A program made the position numbers and the translations under genes. A stretch of 64,000 nt of DNA from contig NW_026089450.1 of assembly GCF_933775445.1 (NCBI RefSeq), forward strand, positions 248,001 through 312,000. The letters run 5' to 3'. Source of the stretch: Argentina anserina (lineage: Eukaryota > Streptophyta > Magnoliopsida > Rosales > Rosaceae). Of this stretch, positions 1 through 12,985 are shown in pieces; the stretch's first letter is position 1, and every line of letters begins with the position of its first letter. The notes beneath the pieces are model-generated. The model saw nothing but the letters and a program-made list of their open reading frames with translations. It made no database searches and was not told the DNA's origin.

Positions 1-33
1 ATTGGAATAGTAAAGATACGCAAACGATGTAAA
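1..33 (+). repeat. Truncated 41-bp monomer at window start
   Basis: The window opens inside an A module: its first 8 bases are missing and the remaining 14 are followed by a full B module, before the first C module at 34. The array therefore continues beyond the left edge. Confidence 0.95.
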
Positions 34-289
34 GATACTCAGTTTGATGGAAACACACTCTCACACTTGCAAAACTCTCAAATTCAATAGAAACTCGCAT
101 CAGAAAGACTTACAGAAAGATACTCAAACGAGAAATGAAAAGATACACAATTGGAATAGTAAAGATACGTAAACGATGTAAAGATACTCAGTTTGAAAGA
201 AACACACTCCCACACTTGCAAAACTCTCAAATACAATAGAAACTCGCATCAGAAACCTTACAGAAAGATACTCAAACGAGAAATGAAAA

Positions 290-330
290 GATACACAATT
301 GGAATAGTAAAGATACGCAAACGATGTAAA
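290..330 (+). repeat. Exemplar 41-bp satellite monomer (A 290-311, B 312-330)
   Basis: Module A begins gatacacaattgg and ends aatagtaaa; it contains the palindrome caattg. Module B is gatacgcaaacgatgtaaa. The next monomers start at 331 and 372, exactly 41 bp apart. Composition of the monomer is 20 A, 8 T, 8 G and 5 C. Common variants in other copies are gatactcaatt for the A start, ggaatagc or ggaattg in the A middle, and tacgg, tacgt, tactc or tacac in place of tacgc in B. The reverse complement has no stop codon in any frame, which explains the many minus-strand open frames. Confidence 0.97.
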
Positions 331-453
331 GATACACAATTGGAATAGTAAAGATACGCAAACGACGTAAAGATACACAATTGGAATAGCAAAGATACGG
401 AAACAATGTAAAGATACACAATTGGAATAGTAAAGATACTCAAACGATGTAAA
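290..453 (+). repeat. Run of four 41-bp monomers (n=4 unit)
   Basis: Four 41-mers lie between the 107-bp C-B' element starting at 183 and the next C module at 454. The individual monomers are not identical: the second B ends gacgtaaa, the third monomer has ggaatagc with tacgg and caatg, and the fourth has tactc. The same ordered set of variants recurs in many other n=4 units, so monomer position within a unit is conserved. Confidence 0.93.
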
Positions 454-561
454 GATACTCAGTTTGAAAGAAACACACTCCCACACTTGCAAAACTCTCA
501 AATTCAATAGAAACTCGCATCAGAAAGCCTTACAGAAAGATACTCAAACGAGAAATGAAAA
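454..561 (+). repeat. Exemplar 108-bp C-B' element (C 454-538, B' 539-561)
   Basis: Module C begins gatactcagtttgaaag, then carries acactcccacacttgc, ctcaaattcaatag, actcgcatcag and aagccttacag. B' is gatactcaaacga followed by gaaatgaaaa, a B module with a 4-bp longer tail. A 1-bp shorter allele has agaagcc or agaaacc instead of agaaagcc and gives 107 bp. Position-specific C variants used below to tell blocks apart are gatgg, gaagg, gattg and gaaag after the cagttt start; gatactt, gatattc and gttactc starts; and aaattcaatag, aaatacaatag, aaattatatag or aaattcaagag in the middle. Confidence 0.96.
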
Positions 562-684
562 GATACACAATTGGAATAGTAAAGATACGCAAACGATGTA
601 AAGATACACAATTGGAATAGCAAAGATATGGAAACAATGTAAAGATACACAATTGGAATAGTAAAGATACTCAAACGATGTAAA

Positions 685-1755
685 GATATTCAGTTTGAAA
701 GAAACACACTCCCACACTTGCAAAACTCTCAAATACAATAGAAACTCGAATCAGAAGCCTTACAGAAAGATACTCAAACGAGAAATGAAAAGATACACAA
801 TTGGAATAGTAAAGATACGCAAACTATGTAAAGATACACAATTGGAATAGTAAAGATACGCAAACGATGTAAAGATACACAATTGGAATAGCAAAGATAC
901 GGAAACAATGTAAAGATACACAATTGGAATAGTAAAGATACTCAAACGATGTAAAGATACTCAGTTTGAAAGAAACACACTCCCACACTTGCAAAACTCT
1001 CAAATTCAATAGAAACTCGCATCAGAAAGCCTTACAGAAAGATACTCAAACGAGAAATGAAAAGATACACAATTGGAATAGTAAAGATACGCAAACGATG
1101 TAAAGATACACAATTGGAATAGCAAAGATACGGAAACAATGTAAAGATACACAATTGGAATAGTAAAGATACTCAAACGATGTAAAGATACTCAGTTTGA
1201 AAGAAACACACTCCCACACTTGCAAAACTCTCAAATACAATAGAAACTCGCATCAGAAGCCTTACAGAAAGATACTAAAACGAGAAATGAAAAGATACAC
1301 AATTGGAATAGTAAATATACGCAAACGATGTAAATATACACAATTGGAATAGTAAACATACGCAAACGATGTAAAGATACTCAGTTTGAAAGAAACACAC
1401 TCCCACACTTGCAAAACTCTCAAATTCAATAGAAACTCGCATCCGAAAGCCTTACAGAAAGATACTCAAACGAGAAATGAAAAGATACTCAATTGGAATA
1501 GTAAAGATACGCAAACGATGTAAAGATACACAATTGGAATAGTAAAGACACGCAAACGATGTAAAGATACTCAGTTTGAAGGAAACACACTCCCACACTT
1601 GCAAAACTCTCAAATTCAATAGAAACTCGCATCAGAAAGCCTTACAGAAAGATACTCAAACGAGAAATGAAAAGATACTCAATTGGAATAGTAAAGATAC
1701 GCAAACGATGTAAAGATACACAATTGGAATAGTAAAGATACGCAAACGATGTAAA
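685..1755 (+). repeat. Region I block b, copy 1 (units 271, 231, 189, 190, 190)
   Basis: The C module at 685 has the gatattcag start. The same ordered units recur 2358 bp downstream at 3043-4113. The copies then part: 1756 begins a 149-bp unit, 4114 a 190-bp unit. Confidence 0.88.
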
Positions 1756-2623
1756 GATACTCAGTTTGATGGAAACACACTCCCACACTTGCAAAACTCT
1801 CAAATTCAATAGAAACTCGCATCAGAAAGCCTTACAGAAAGATACTCAAACAAGAAATGAAAAGATACACAATTGGAATAGTAAAGATACGTAAACGATG
1901 TAAAGATACTCAGTTTGAAAGAAACACACTCCCACACTTGCAAAACTCTCAAATACAATAGAAACTCGCATCAGAAAGCCTTACAGAAAGATACTCAAAC
2001 GAGAAATGAAAAGATACTCAATTGGAATAGTAAAGATACGCAAACGATGTAAAGATACACAATTGGAATAGTAAAGACACGCAAACGATGTAAAGATACT
2101 CAGTTTGAAAGAAACACACTCCCACACTTGCAAAACTCTCAAATACAATAGAAACTCGCATCAGAAAGCCTTACAGAAAGATACTCAAACGAGAAATGAA
2201 AAGATACTCAATTGGAATAGTAAAGATACGCAAACGATGTAAAGATACACAATTGGAATAGTAAAGACACGCAAACGATGTAAAGATACTCAGTTTGAAG
2301 GAAACACACTCCCACACTTGCAAAACTCTCAAATTCAATAGAAACTCGCATCAGAAAGCCTTACAGAAAGATACTTAAACGAGAAATGAAAAGATACTCA
2401 ATTGGAATAGTAAAGATACGCAAACGATGTAAAGATACACAATTGGAATAGTAAAGATACGCAAACGATGTAAAGATACTCAGTTTGATGGAAACACACT
2501 CCCACACTTGCAAAACTCTCAAATTCAATAGAAACTCGCATCAGAAAGCCTTACAGAAAGATACTCAAACGAGAAATGAAAAGATACACAATTGGAATAG
2601 TAAAGATACGTAAACGATGTAAA
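1566..2623 (+). repeat. Region I block c, copy 1 (units 190, 149, 190, 190, 190, 149)
   Basis: C modules alternate between gaagg, gatgg and gaaag subtypes, and several A-B monomers carry gacacgc. The ordered string recurs at 7002-8059, an offset of 5436 bp. The shared B' variant gatacttaaacgag (near 2371 and 7807) supports common origin. Confidence 0.86.
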
Positions 2624-3042
2624 GATACTCAGTTTGAAAGAAACACACTCCCACACTTGCAAAACTCTCAAATACAATAGAAACTCGCATCAGAAGCCTT
2701 ACAGAAAGATACTCAAACGAGAAATGAAAAGATACACAATTGGAATAGCAAAGATACGGAAACAATGTAAAGATACACAATTGGAATAGTAAAGATACTC
2801 AAACGATGTAAAGATACTCAGTTTGAAAGAAACACACTCCCACACTTGCAAAACTCTCAAATACAATAGAAACTCGAATCAGAAGCCTTACAGAAAGATA
2901 CTCAAACGAGAAATGAAAAGATACACAATTGGAATAGTAAAGATACGCAAACTATGTAAAGATACACAATTGGAATAGCAAAGATATGGAAACAATGTAA
3001 AGATACACAATTGGAATAGTAAAGATACTCAAACGATGTAAA

Positions 3043-4113
3043 GATATTCAGTTTGAAAGAAACACACTCCCACACTTGCAAAACTCTCAAATACAATAGA
3101 AACTCGAATCAGAAGCCTTACAGAAAGATACTCAAACGAGAAATGAAAAGATACACAATTGGAATAGTAAAGATACGCAAACTATGTAAAGATACACAAT
3201 TGGAATAGTAAAGATACGCAAACGATGTAAAGATACACAATTGGAATAGCAAAGATACGGAAACAATGTAAAGATACACAATTGGAATAGTAAAGATACT
3301 CAAACGATGTAAAGATACTCAGTTTGAAAGAAACACACTCCCACACTTGCAAAACTCTCAAATTCAATAGAAACTCGCATCAGAAAGCCTTACAGAAAGA
3401 TACTCAAACGAGAAATGAAAAGATACACAATTGGAATAGTAAAGATACGCAAACGATGTAAAGATACACAATTGGAATAGCAAAGATACGGAAACAATGT
3501 AAAGATACACAATTGGAATAGTAAAGATACTCAAACGATGTAAAGATACTCAGTTTGAAAGAAACACACTCCCACACTTGCAAAACTCTCAAATACAATA
3601 GAAACTCGCATCAGAAGCCTTACAGAAAGATACTCAAACGAGAAATGAAAAGATACACAATTGGAATAGTAAATATACGCAAACGATGTAAAGATACACA
3701 ATTGGAATAGTAAACATACGCAAACGATGTAAAGATACTCAGTTTGAAAGAAACACACTCCCACACTTGCAAAACTCTCAAATTCAATAGAAACTCGCAT
3801 CCGAAAGCCTTACAGAAAGATACTCAAACGAGAAATGAAAAGATACTCAATTGGAATAGTAAAGATACGCAAACGATGTAAAGATACACAATTGGAATAG
3901 TAAAGACACGCAAACGATGTAAAGATACTCAGTTTGAAGGAAACACACTCCCACACTTGCAAAACTCTCAAATTCAATAGAAACTCGCATCAGAAAGCCT
4001 TACAGAAAGATACTCAAACGAGAAATGAAAAGATACTCAATTGGAATAGTAAAGATACACAAACGATGTAAAGGTACACAATTGGAATAGTAAAGATACG
4101 CAAACGATGTAAA
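3043..4113 (+). repeat. Region I block b, copy 2
   Basis: Ordered units 271, 231, 189, 190, 190 match 685-1755 with the same gatattcag start. Part of this block (from 3314) also belongs to a different duplication shared with 8900-10458, so the region is a mosaic of overlapping duplications. Confidence 0.88.
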
Positions 4114-4872
4114 GATACTCAGTTTGATGGAAACACACTCCCACACTTGCAAAACTCTCAAATTCAATAGAAACTCGCATCAGAAAGCCTTACAGAAAGA
4201 TACTCAAACGAGAAATGAAAAGATACTCAATTGGAATAGTAAAGATACGCAAACGATGTAAAGATACACAATTGGAATAGTAAAGACACGCAAACGATGT
4301 AAAGATACTCAGTTTGAAGGAAACACACTCCCACACTTGCAAAACACTCAAATTCAATAGAAACTCGCATCAGAAAGCCTTACAGAAAGATACTCAAACG
4401 AGAAATGAAAAGATACACAATTGGAATAGTAAAGATACGCAAACAATGTAACGATACTCAGATTGAATGAAACACACTCCCACACTTGCAAAACTCTCAA
4501 ATACAATAGAAACTCGCATCAGAAGCCTTACAGAAAGATACTCAAACGAGAAATGAAAAGATACACAATTGGAATAGTAAAGATAAGCAAACGATGTAAA
4601 CATACACAATTGGAATAATAAAGATACGCAAACGATGTAAAGATACTCAGTTTGAAAGAAACAAACTCCCACACTTTCAAAACTCTCAAATTCAATAGAA
4701 ACTTGCATCAGAAAGCCTTACAGAAAGATACTCAAACGAGAAATGAAAAGATACACAATTGGAATAGTAAAGATACGCAAACGATGTAAAGATACACAAT
4801 TGGAATAGCAAAGATACGGAAACGATGTAAAGATACACAATTGGAATAGTAAAGATACTCAAACGATGTAAA
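3314..4872 (+). repeat. Region I block d, copy 1 (units 231, 189, 190, 190, 190, 149, 189, 231)
   Basis: The same string recurs at 8900-10458, an offset of 5586 bp. Both copies share the uncommon aaaacactca (rather than aaaactctca) in the C module of the 149-bp unit, at 4341 and 9927. Confidence 0.88.
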
Positions 4873-5061
4873 GATACTCAGTTTGAAAGAAACACACTCC
4901 CACACTTGCAAAACTCTCAAATACAATAGAAACTCGCATCAGAAGCCTTACAGAAAGATACTCAAACGAGAAATGAAAAGATACACAATTGGAATAGTAA
5001 ATATACGCAAACGATGTAAAGATACACAATTGGAATAGTAAAGATACGCAAACGATGTAAA
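4304..5061 (+). repeat. Region I block e, copy 1 (units 149, 189, 231, 189)
   Basis: This string includes the gatactcagattgaatg C subtype at 4453. It recurs at 5863-6620, an offset of 1559 bp, with the same subtype at 6012. Confidence 0.87.
4642..5061 (+). repeat. 420-bp tandem duplication, copy 1 (units 231, 189)
   Basis: A 231-bp unit and a 189-bp unit are directly repeated at 5062-5481. The C module at 4642 has acactttcaaaac, while that at 5062 has acacttgcaaaac. Confidence 0.85.
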
Positions 5062-5481
5062 GATACTCAGTTTGAAAGAAACACACTCCCACACTTGCAA
5101 AACTCTCAAATTCAATAGAAACTCGCATCAGAAAGCCTTACAGAAAGATACTCAAACGAGAAATGAAAAGATACACAATTGGAATAGTAAAGATACGCAA
5201 ACGATGTAAAGATACACAATTGGAATAGCAAAGATACGGAAACAATGTAAAGATACACAATTGGAATAGTAAAGATACTCAAACGATGTAAAGATACTCA
5301 GTTTGAAAGAAACACACTCCCACACTTGCAAAACTCTCAAATACAATAGAAACTCGCATCAGAAGCCTTACAGAAAGATACTCAAACGAGAAATGAAAAG
5401 ATACACAATTGGAATAGTAAATATACGCAAACGATGTAAAGATACACAATTGGAATAGTAAAGATACGCAAACGATGTAAA
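5062..5481 (+). repeat. 420-bp tandem duplication, copy 2
   Basis: This is the direct repeat of 4642-5061. The sister block at 6201-6620 has only one copy, so the duplication (or a deletion in the sister) happened after the 1559-bp block duplication. Confidence 0.85.
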
Positions 5482-5862
5482 GATACTCAGTTTGAAAGAA
5501 ACACACTCCCACACTTGCAAAACTCTCAAATTCAATACAAAACTCGCATCAGAAAGCCTTACAGAAAGATACTCAAACGAGAAATGAAAAGATACTCAAT
5601 TGGAATAGTAAAGATACGCAAACGATGTAAAGATACACAATTGGAATAGTAAAGACACGCAAACGATGTAAAGATACTCAATTTGAAGGAAACACACTCC
5701 CACACTTGCAAAACTCTCAAATTCAATAGAAACTCGCATCAGAAAGCCTTACAGAAAGATACTCAAACGAGAAATGAAAAGATACTCAATTGGAATAGTA
5801 AAGATACGCAAACGATGTAAAGATACACAATTGGAATAGTAAAGACACGCAAACGATGTAAA

Positions 5863-7001
5863 GATACTCAGTTTGAAGGAAACACACTCCCACAATTGCA
5901 AAACTCTCAAATTCAATAGAAACTCGCATCAGAAAGCCTTACAGAAAGATACTCAAACGAGAAATGAAAAGATACACAATTGGAATAGTAAAGATACGCA
6001 AACGATGTAACGATACTCAGATTGAATGAAACACACTCCCACACTTGCAAAACTCTCAAATACAATAGAAACTCGCATCAGAAGCCTTACAGAAAGATAC
6101 TCAAACGAGAAATGAAAAGATACACAATTGGAATAGTAAAGATACGCAAACGATGTAAACATACACAATTGGAATAATAAAGATACGCAAACGATGTAAA
6201 GATACTCAGTTTGAAAGAAACAAACTCCCACACTTTCAAAACTCTCAAATTCAATAGAAACTTGCATCAGAAAGCCTTACAGAAAGATACTCAAACGAGA
6301 AATGAAAAGATACACAATTGGAATAGTAAAGATACGCAAACGATGTAAAGATACACAATTGGAATAGCAAAGATACGGAAACGATGTAAAGATACACAAT
6401 TGGAATAGTAAAGATACTCAAACGATGTAAAGATACTCAGTTTAAAAGAAACACACTCCCACACTTGCAAAACTCTCAAATACAATAGAAACTCGCATCA
6501 GAAGCCTTACAGAAAGATACTCAAACGAGAAATGAAAAGATACACAATTGGAATAGTAAATATACGCAAACGATGTAAAGATACACAATTGGAATAGTAA
6601 AGATACGCAAACGATGTAAAGATACTCAGTTTGAAAGAAACACACTCCCACACTTGCAAAACTCTCAAATTCAATACAAAACTCGCATCAGAAAGCCTTA
6701 CAGAAAGATACTCAAACGAGAAATGAAAAGATACTCAATTGGAATAGTAAAGAGACGCAAACGATGTAAAGATACACAATTGGAATAGTAAAGACACGCA
6801 AACGATGTAAAGATACTCAATTTGAAGGAAACACACTCCCACACTTGCAAAACTCTCAAATTCAATAGAAACTCGCATCAGAAAGCCTTGCAGAAAGATA
6901 CTCAAACGAGAAATGAAAAGATACTCAATTGGAATAGTAAAGATACGCAAACGATGTAAAGATACACAATTGGAATAGTAAAGACACGCAAACGATGTAA
7001 A
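5863..7001 (+). repeat. Region I block e, copy 2, plus following 191- and 190-bp units
   Basis: Units 149, 189, 231, 189, 191, 190. Each 191-bp unit (5482 and 6621) carries a 1-bp insertion, caatacaaaactcg instead of caatagaaactcg. This ties 5482-5862 to 6621-7001 at an offset of 1139 bp. Confidence 0.86.
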
Positions 7002-8330
7002 GATACTCAGTTTGAAGGAAACACACTCCCACACTTGCAAAACTCTCAAATTCAATAGAAACTCGCATCAGAAAGCCTTACAGAAAGATACTCAAACGAG
7101 AAATGAAAAGATACTCAATTGGAATAGTAAAGATACGCAAACGATGTAAAGATACACAATTGGAATAGTAAAGATACGCAAACGATGTAAAGATACTCAG
7201 TTTGATGGAAACACACTCCCACACTTGCAAAACTCTCAAATTCAATAGAAACTCGCATCAGAAAGCCTTACAGAAAGATACTCAAACAAGAAATGAAAAG
7301 ATACACAATTGGAATAGTAAAGATACGTAAACGATGTAAAGATACTCAGTTTGAAAGAAACACACTCCCACACTTGCAAAACTCTCAAATACAATAGAAA
7401 CTCGCATCAGAAAGCCTTACAGAAAGATACTCAAACGAGAAATGAAAAGATACTCAATTGGAATAGTAAAGATACGCAAACGATGTAAAGATACACAATT
7501 GGAATAGTAAAGACACGCAAACGATGTAAAGATACTCAGTTTGAAAGAAACACACTCCCACACTTGCAAAACTCTCAAATACAATAGAAACTCGCATCAG
7601 AAAGCCTTACAGAAAGATACTCAAACGAGAAATGAAAAGATACTCAATTGGAATAGTAAAGATACGCAAACGATGTAAAGATACACAATTGGAATAGTAA
7701 AGACACGCAAACGATGTAAAGATACTCAGTTTGAAGGAAACACACTCCCACACTTGCAAAACTCTCAAATTCAATAGAAACTCGCATCAGAAAGCCTTAC
7801 AGAAAGATACTTAAACGAGAAATGAAAAGATACTCAATTGGAATAGTAAAGATACGCAAACGATGTAAAGATACACAATTGGAATAGTAAAGATACGCAA
7901 ACGATGTAAAGATACTCAGTTTGATGGAAACACACTCCCACACTTGCAAAACTCTCAAATTCAATAGAAACTCGCATCAGAAAGCCTTACAGAAAGATAC
8001 TCAAACGAGAAAGGAAAAGATACACAATTGGAATAGTAAAGATACGTAAACGATGTAAAGATACTCAGTTTGAAAGAAACACACTCCCACACTTGCAAAA
8101 CTCTCAAATACAATAGAAACTCGCATCAGAAACCTTACAGAAAGATACTCAAACGAGAAATGAAAAGATACACAATTGGAATAGTAAAGATACGCAAACG
8201 ATGTAAAGATACACAATTGGAATAGTAAAGATACGCAAACGACGTAAAGATACACAATTGGAATAGCAAAGATACGGAAACAATGTAAAGATACACAATT
8301 GGAATAGTAAAGATACTCAAACGATGTAAA
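7002..8330 (+). repeat. Region I blocks c and a, second copies
   Basis: 7002-8059 matches 1566-2623. 7911-8330 matches 34-453. The C module at 7911 is followed by the single aaggaaaag variant near 8010 in place of aatgaaaag. Confidence 0.86.
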
Positions 8331-10458
8331 GATACTCAGTTTGAAAGAAACACACTCCCACACTTGCAAAACTCTCAAATTCAATAGAAACTCGCATCAG
8401 AAAGCCTTACAGAAAGATACTTAAACGAGAAATGAAAAGATACACAATTGGAATAGTAAAGACACGCAAACGATGTAAAGATACTCAGTTTGAAGGAAAC
8501 ACACTCCCACACTTGCAAAACTCTCAAATTCAATAGAAACTCGCATCAGAAAGCCTTACAGAAAGATACTCAAACGAGAAATGAAAAGATACACAATTGG
8601 AATAGTAAAGATACGTAAACGATGTAAAGATACTCAGTTTGAAAGAAACACACTCCCACACTTGCAAAACTCTCAAATACAATAGAAACTCGCATCAGAA
8701 ACCTTACAGAAAGATACTCAAACGAGAAATGAAAAGATACACAATTGGAATAGTAAAGATACGCAAACGATGTAAAGATACACAATTGGAATAGTAAAGA
8801 TACGCAAACGATGTAAAGATACACAATTGGAATAGCAAAGATACGGAAACAATGTAAAGATACACAATTGGAATAGTAAAGATACTCAAACGATGTAAAG
8901 ATACTCAGTTTGAAAGAAACACACTCCCACACTTGCAAAACTCTCAAATTCAATAGAAACTCGCATCAGAAAGCCTTACAGAAAGATACTCAAACGAGAA
9001 ATGAAAAGATACACAATTGGAATAGTAAAGATACGCAAACGATGTAAAGATACACAATTGGAATAGCAAAGATACGGAATCAATGTAAAGATACACAATT
9101 GGAATAGTAAAGATACTCAAACGATGTAAAGATATTCAGTTTGAAAGAAACACACTCCCACACTTGCAAAACTCTCAAATACAATAGAAACTCGAATCAG
9201 AAGCCTTACAGAAAGATACTCAAACGAGAAATGAAAAGATACACAATTGGAATAGTAAATATACGCAAACGATGTAAAGATACACAATTGGAATAGTAAA
9301 CATACGCAAACGATGTAAAGATACTCAGTTTGAAAGAAACACACTCCCACACTTGCAAAACTCTCAAATTCAATAGAAACTCGCATCAGAAAGCCTTACA
9401 GAAAGATACTCAAACGAGAAATGAAAAGATACTCAATTGGAATAGTAAAGATACGCAAACGATGTAAAGATACACAATTGGAATAGTAAAGACACGCAAA
9501 CGATGTAAAGATACTCAGTTTGAAGGAAACACACTCCCACACTTGCAAAACTCTCAAATTCAATAGAAACTCGCATCAGAAAGCCTTACAGAAAGATACT
9601 CAAACGAGAAATGAAAAGATACTCAATTGGAATAGTAAAGATACGCAAACGATGTAAAGATACACAATTGGAATAGTAAAGATACGCAAACGATGTAAAG
9701 ATACTCAGTTTGATGGAAACACACTCCCACACTTGCAAAACTCTCAAATTCAATAGAAACTCGCATCAGAAAGCCTTACAGAAAGATACTCAAACGAGAA
9801 ATGAAAAGATACTCAATTGGAATAGTAAAGATACGCAAACGATGTAAAGATACACAATTGGAATAGTAAAGACACGCAAACGATGTAAAGATACTCAGTT
9901 TGAAGGAAACACACTCCCACACTTGCAAAACACTCAAATTCAATAGAAACTCCCATCAGAAAGCCTTACAGAAAGATACTCAAACGAGAAATGAAAAGAT
10001 ACACAATTGGAATAGTAAAGATACGCAAACGATGTAACGATACTCAGATTGAATGAAACACACTCCCACACTTGCAAAACTCTCAAATACAATAGAAACT
10101 CGCATCAGAAGCCTTACAGAAAGATACTCAAACGAGAAATGAAAAGATACACAATTGGAATAGTAAAGATACGCAAACGATGTAAACATACACAATTGGA
10201 ATAATAAAGATACGCAAACGATGTAAAGATACTCAGTTTGAAAGAAACACACTCCCACACTTTCAAAACTCTCAAATTCAATAGAAACTTGCATCAGAAA
10301 GCCTTACAGAAAGATACTCAAACGAGAAATGAAAAGATACACAATTGGAATAGTAAAGATACGCAAACGATGTAAAGATACACAATTGGAATAGCAAAGA
10401 TACGCAAACGATGTAAAGATACACAATTGGAATAGTAAAGATACGCAAACGATGTAAA
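8331..10458 (+). repeat. Region I terminal segment including block d copy 2
   Basis: Unit lengths are 149, 149, 271, 231, 189, 190, 190, 190, 149, 189, 231. Two adjacent 149-bp units at 8331 and 8480 are a local junction. The part from 8900 repeats 3314-4872. Confidence 0.86.
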
Positions 10459-11954
10459 GATACTCAGTTTGAAAGAAACACACTCCCACACTTGCAAAAC
10501 TCTCAAATTATATAGAAACTCGCATCAGAAAGCCTTACAGAAAGATACTCAAACGAGAAATGAAAATATACACAATTGGAATAGTAAAGATACGCAAACG
10601 ATGTAACGATACTCAGATTGAATTAAACACACTCCCACACTTGCAAAACTCTCAAATACAATAGAAACTCGCATCAGAAACCTTACAGAAAGATACTCAA
10701 ACGAGAAATGAAAAGATACACAATTGGAATAGTAAAGATACGCAAACGATGTAAAGATACACAATTGGAATAGTAAAGATACGCAAACGATGTAAAGATA
10801 CACAATTGGAATAGCAAAGATACGGAAACGATGTAAAGATACACAATTGGAATAGTAAAGATACTCAAACGATGTAAAGATACTCAGTTTGAAAGAAACA
10901 CACTCCCACACTTGCAAAACTCTCAAATACAATAGAAACTCGCATCAGAAGCCTTACAGAAAGATACTCAAACGAGAAATGAAAAGATACACAATTGGAA
11001 TAGTAAAGATACGCAAACGATGTAAAGATACACAATTGGAATAGCAAAGATACGGAAACAATGTAAAGATACACAATTGGAATAGTAAAGATACTCAAAC
11101 GATGTAAAGATACTCAGTTTGAAAGAAACACACTCCCACACTTGCAAAACTCTCAAATTCAATAGAAACTCGCATCAGAAAGCCTTACAGAAAGATACTC
11201 AAACGAGAAATGAAAAGATACACAATTGGAATAGTAAAGATACGCAAACGAGAAATGAAAAGATACACAATTGGAATAGTAAAGATACACAAACGATGTA
11301 AAGATACACAATTGGAATAGTAAAGATACGCAAACGATGTCGAGATACACAATTGGAATAGTAAAGATACGCAAACGATGTAAAGATACTCAGTTTGAAA
11401 GAAACACACTCCCACACTTGCAAAACTCTCAAATTCAATAGAAACTCGCATCAGAAAGCCTTACAGAAAGATACTCAAACGAGAAATGAAAAGATACTCA
11501 ATTGGAATAGTAAAGATACGCAAACGATGTAAAAATACACAATTGGAATAGTAAAGATACGCAAACGATGTAAAGTTACTCAGTTTGATTGAAACACACT
11601 CCCACACTTGCAAAACTCTCAAATTCAATAGAAACTCGCATCAGAAAGCCTTACAGAAAGATACTCAAACGAGAAATGAAAAGATACTCAATTGGAATAG
11701 TAAAGATACGCAAACGATGTAAAAATACACAATTGGAATAGTAAAGATACGCAAACGATGTAAAGTTACTCAGTTTGATTGAAACACACTCCCACACTTG
11801 CAAAACTCTCAAATTCAATAGAAACTCGCATCAGAAAGCCTTACAGAAAGATACTCAAACGAGAAATGAAAAGATACTCAATTGGAAAAGTAAAGATACG
11901 CAAACGATGTAAAGATACACAATTGGAATAGTAAAGATACGCAAACGATGTAAA
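10459..11954 (+). repeat. Region II HOR, copy 1 (units 149, 271, 230, 276, 190, 190, 190)
   Basis: This is the first block with the 276-bp unit, in which one 41-mer is replaced by a 45-bp A-B' dimer and a later B ends gatgtcga. It matches 12986-14291 at an offset of 2527 bp, but has one extra 190-bp unit (11575 or 11765, both with the gttactcag start). Confidence 0.88.
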
Positions 11955-12985
11955 GATACTCAGTTTGATGGAAACACACTCCCACACTTGCAAAACTCTC
12001 AAATTCAATAGAAACTCGCATCAGAAAGCCTTACAGAAAGATACTCAAACGAGAAATGAAAAGATACACAATTGGAATAGTAAAGATACGTAAACGATGT
12101 AAAGATACTCAGTTTGAAAGAAACACACTCCCACACTTGCAAAACTCTCAAATACAATAGAAACTCGCATAAGAAACCTTACAGAAAGATACTCAAACGA
12201 GAAATGAAAAGATACACAATTGGAATAGTAAAGATACGCAAACGATGTAAAGATACACAATTGGAATAGTAAAGATACGCAAACGATGTAAAGATACACA
12301 ATTGGAATAGCAAAGATACGGAAACAATGTAAAGATACACAATTGGAATAGTAAAGATACTCAAACGATGTAAAGATACTCAGTTTGAAAGAAACACACT
12401 CCCACACTTGCAAAACTCTCAAATTCAATAGAAACTCGCATCAGAAAGCCTTACAGAAAGATACTCAAACGAGAAATGAAAAGATACACAATTGGAATAG
12501 TAAAGATACGCAAACGATGTAAAGATACTCAGTTTGAAAGAAACACACTCCCACACTTTCAAAACTCTCAAATTCAATAGAAACTTGCATCAGAAAGCCT
12601 TACAGAAAGATACTCAAACGAGAAATGAAAAGATACACAATTGGAATAGTAAAGATACGCAAACGATGTAAAGATACACAATTGGAATAGCAAAGATACG
12701 CAAACGATGTAAAGATACACAATTGGAATAGTAAAGATACGCAAACGATGTAAAGATACTCAGTTTGAAAGAAACACACTCCCACACTTGCAAAACTCTC
12801 AAATTATATAGAAACTCGCATCAGAAAGCCTTACAGAAAGATACTCAAACGAGAAATGAAAAGATACACAATTGGAATAGTAAAGATACGCAAACGATGT
12901 AAAGATACACAATTGGAATAGCAAAGATACGCAAACGATGTAAAGATACACAATTGGAATAGTAAAGATACGCAAACGATGTAAA
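11955..12985 (+). repeat. Region II hybrid block with a duplicated 231-bp unit
   Basis: Units are 149, 271, 149, 231, 231. The first two match the start of the 1307/1076-bp HORs; the rest resembles the 10228 unit type (acactttcaaaac, then cttgcatcag, then aaattatatag). The 231-bp units 12524-12754 and 12755-12985 are directly repeated. The block looks like a recombinant between two HOR types. Confidence 0.84.

Larger units (their letters stand above)
34..453 (+). repeat. Region I block a, copy 1 (units 149, 271)
   Basis: Its partner lies 7877 bp downstream at 7911-8330. Both copies share the rare gacgtaaa variant (at 364-371 and 8241-8248) at the same relative position, so they are close relatives. 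The copy at 34 has acactctcacac where the partner has acactcccacac. After this block the two copies diverge: 454 begins a 231-bp unit and 8331 a 149-bp unit. Confidence 0.88.

Noticed and set aside
11119..11301. Plus-strand open frames of about 60-80 codons, recurring with the HORs
   Set aside because: They begin inside C modules, run through B' and A-B monomers, and recur wherever the same unit recurs. They are lysine- and threonine-rich by composition only. No start context or family resemblance supports them.
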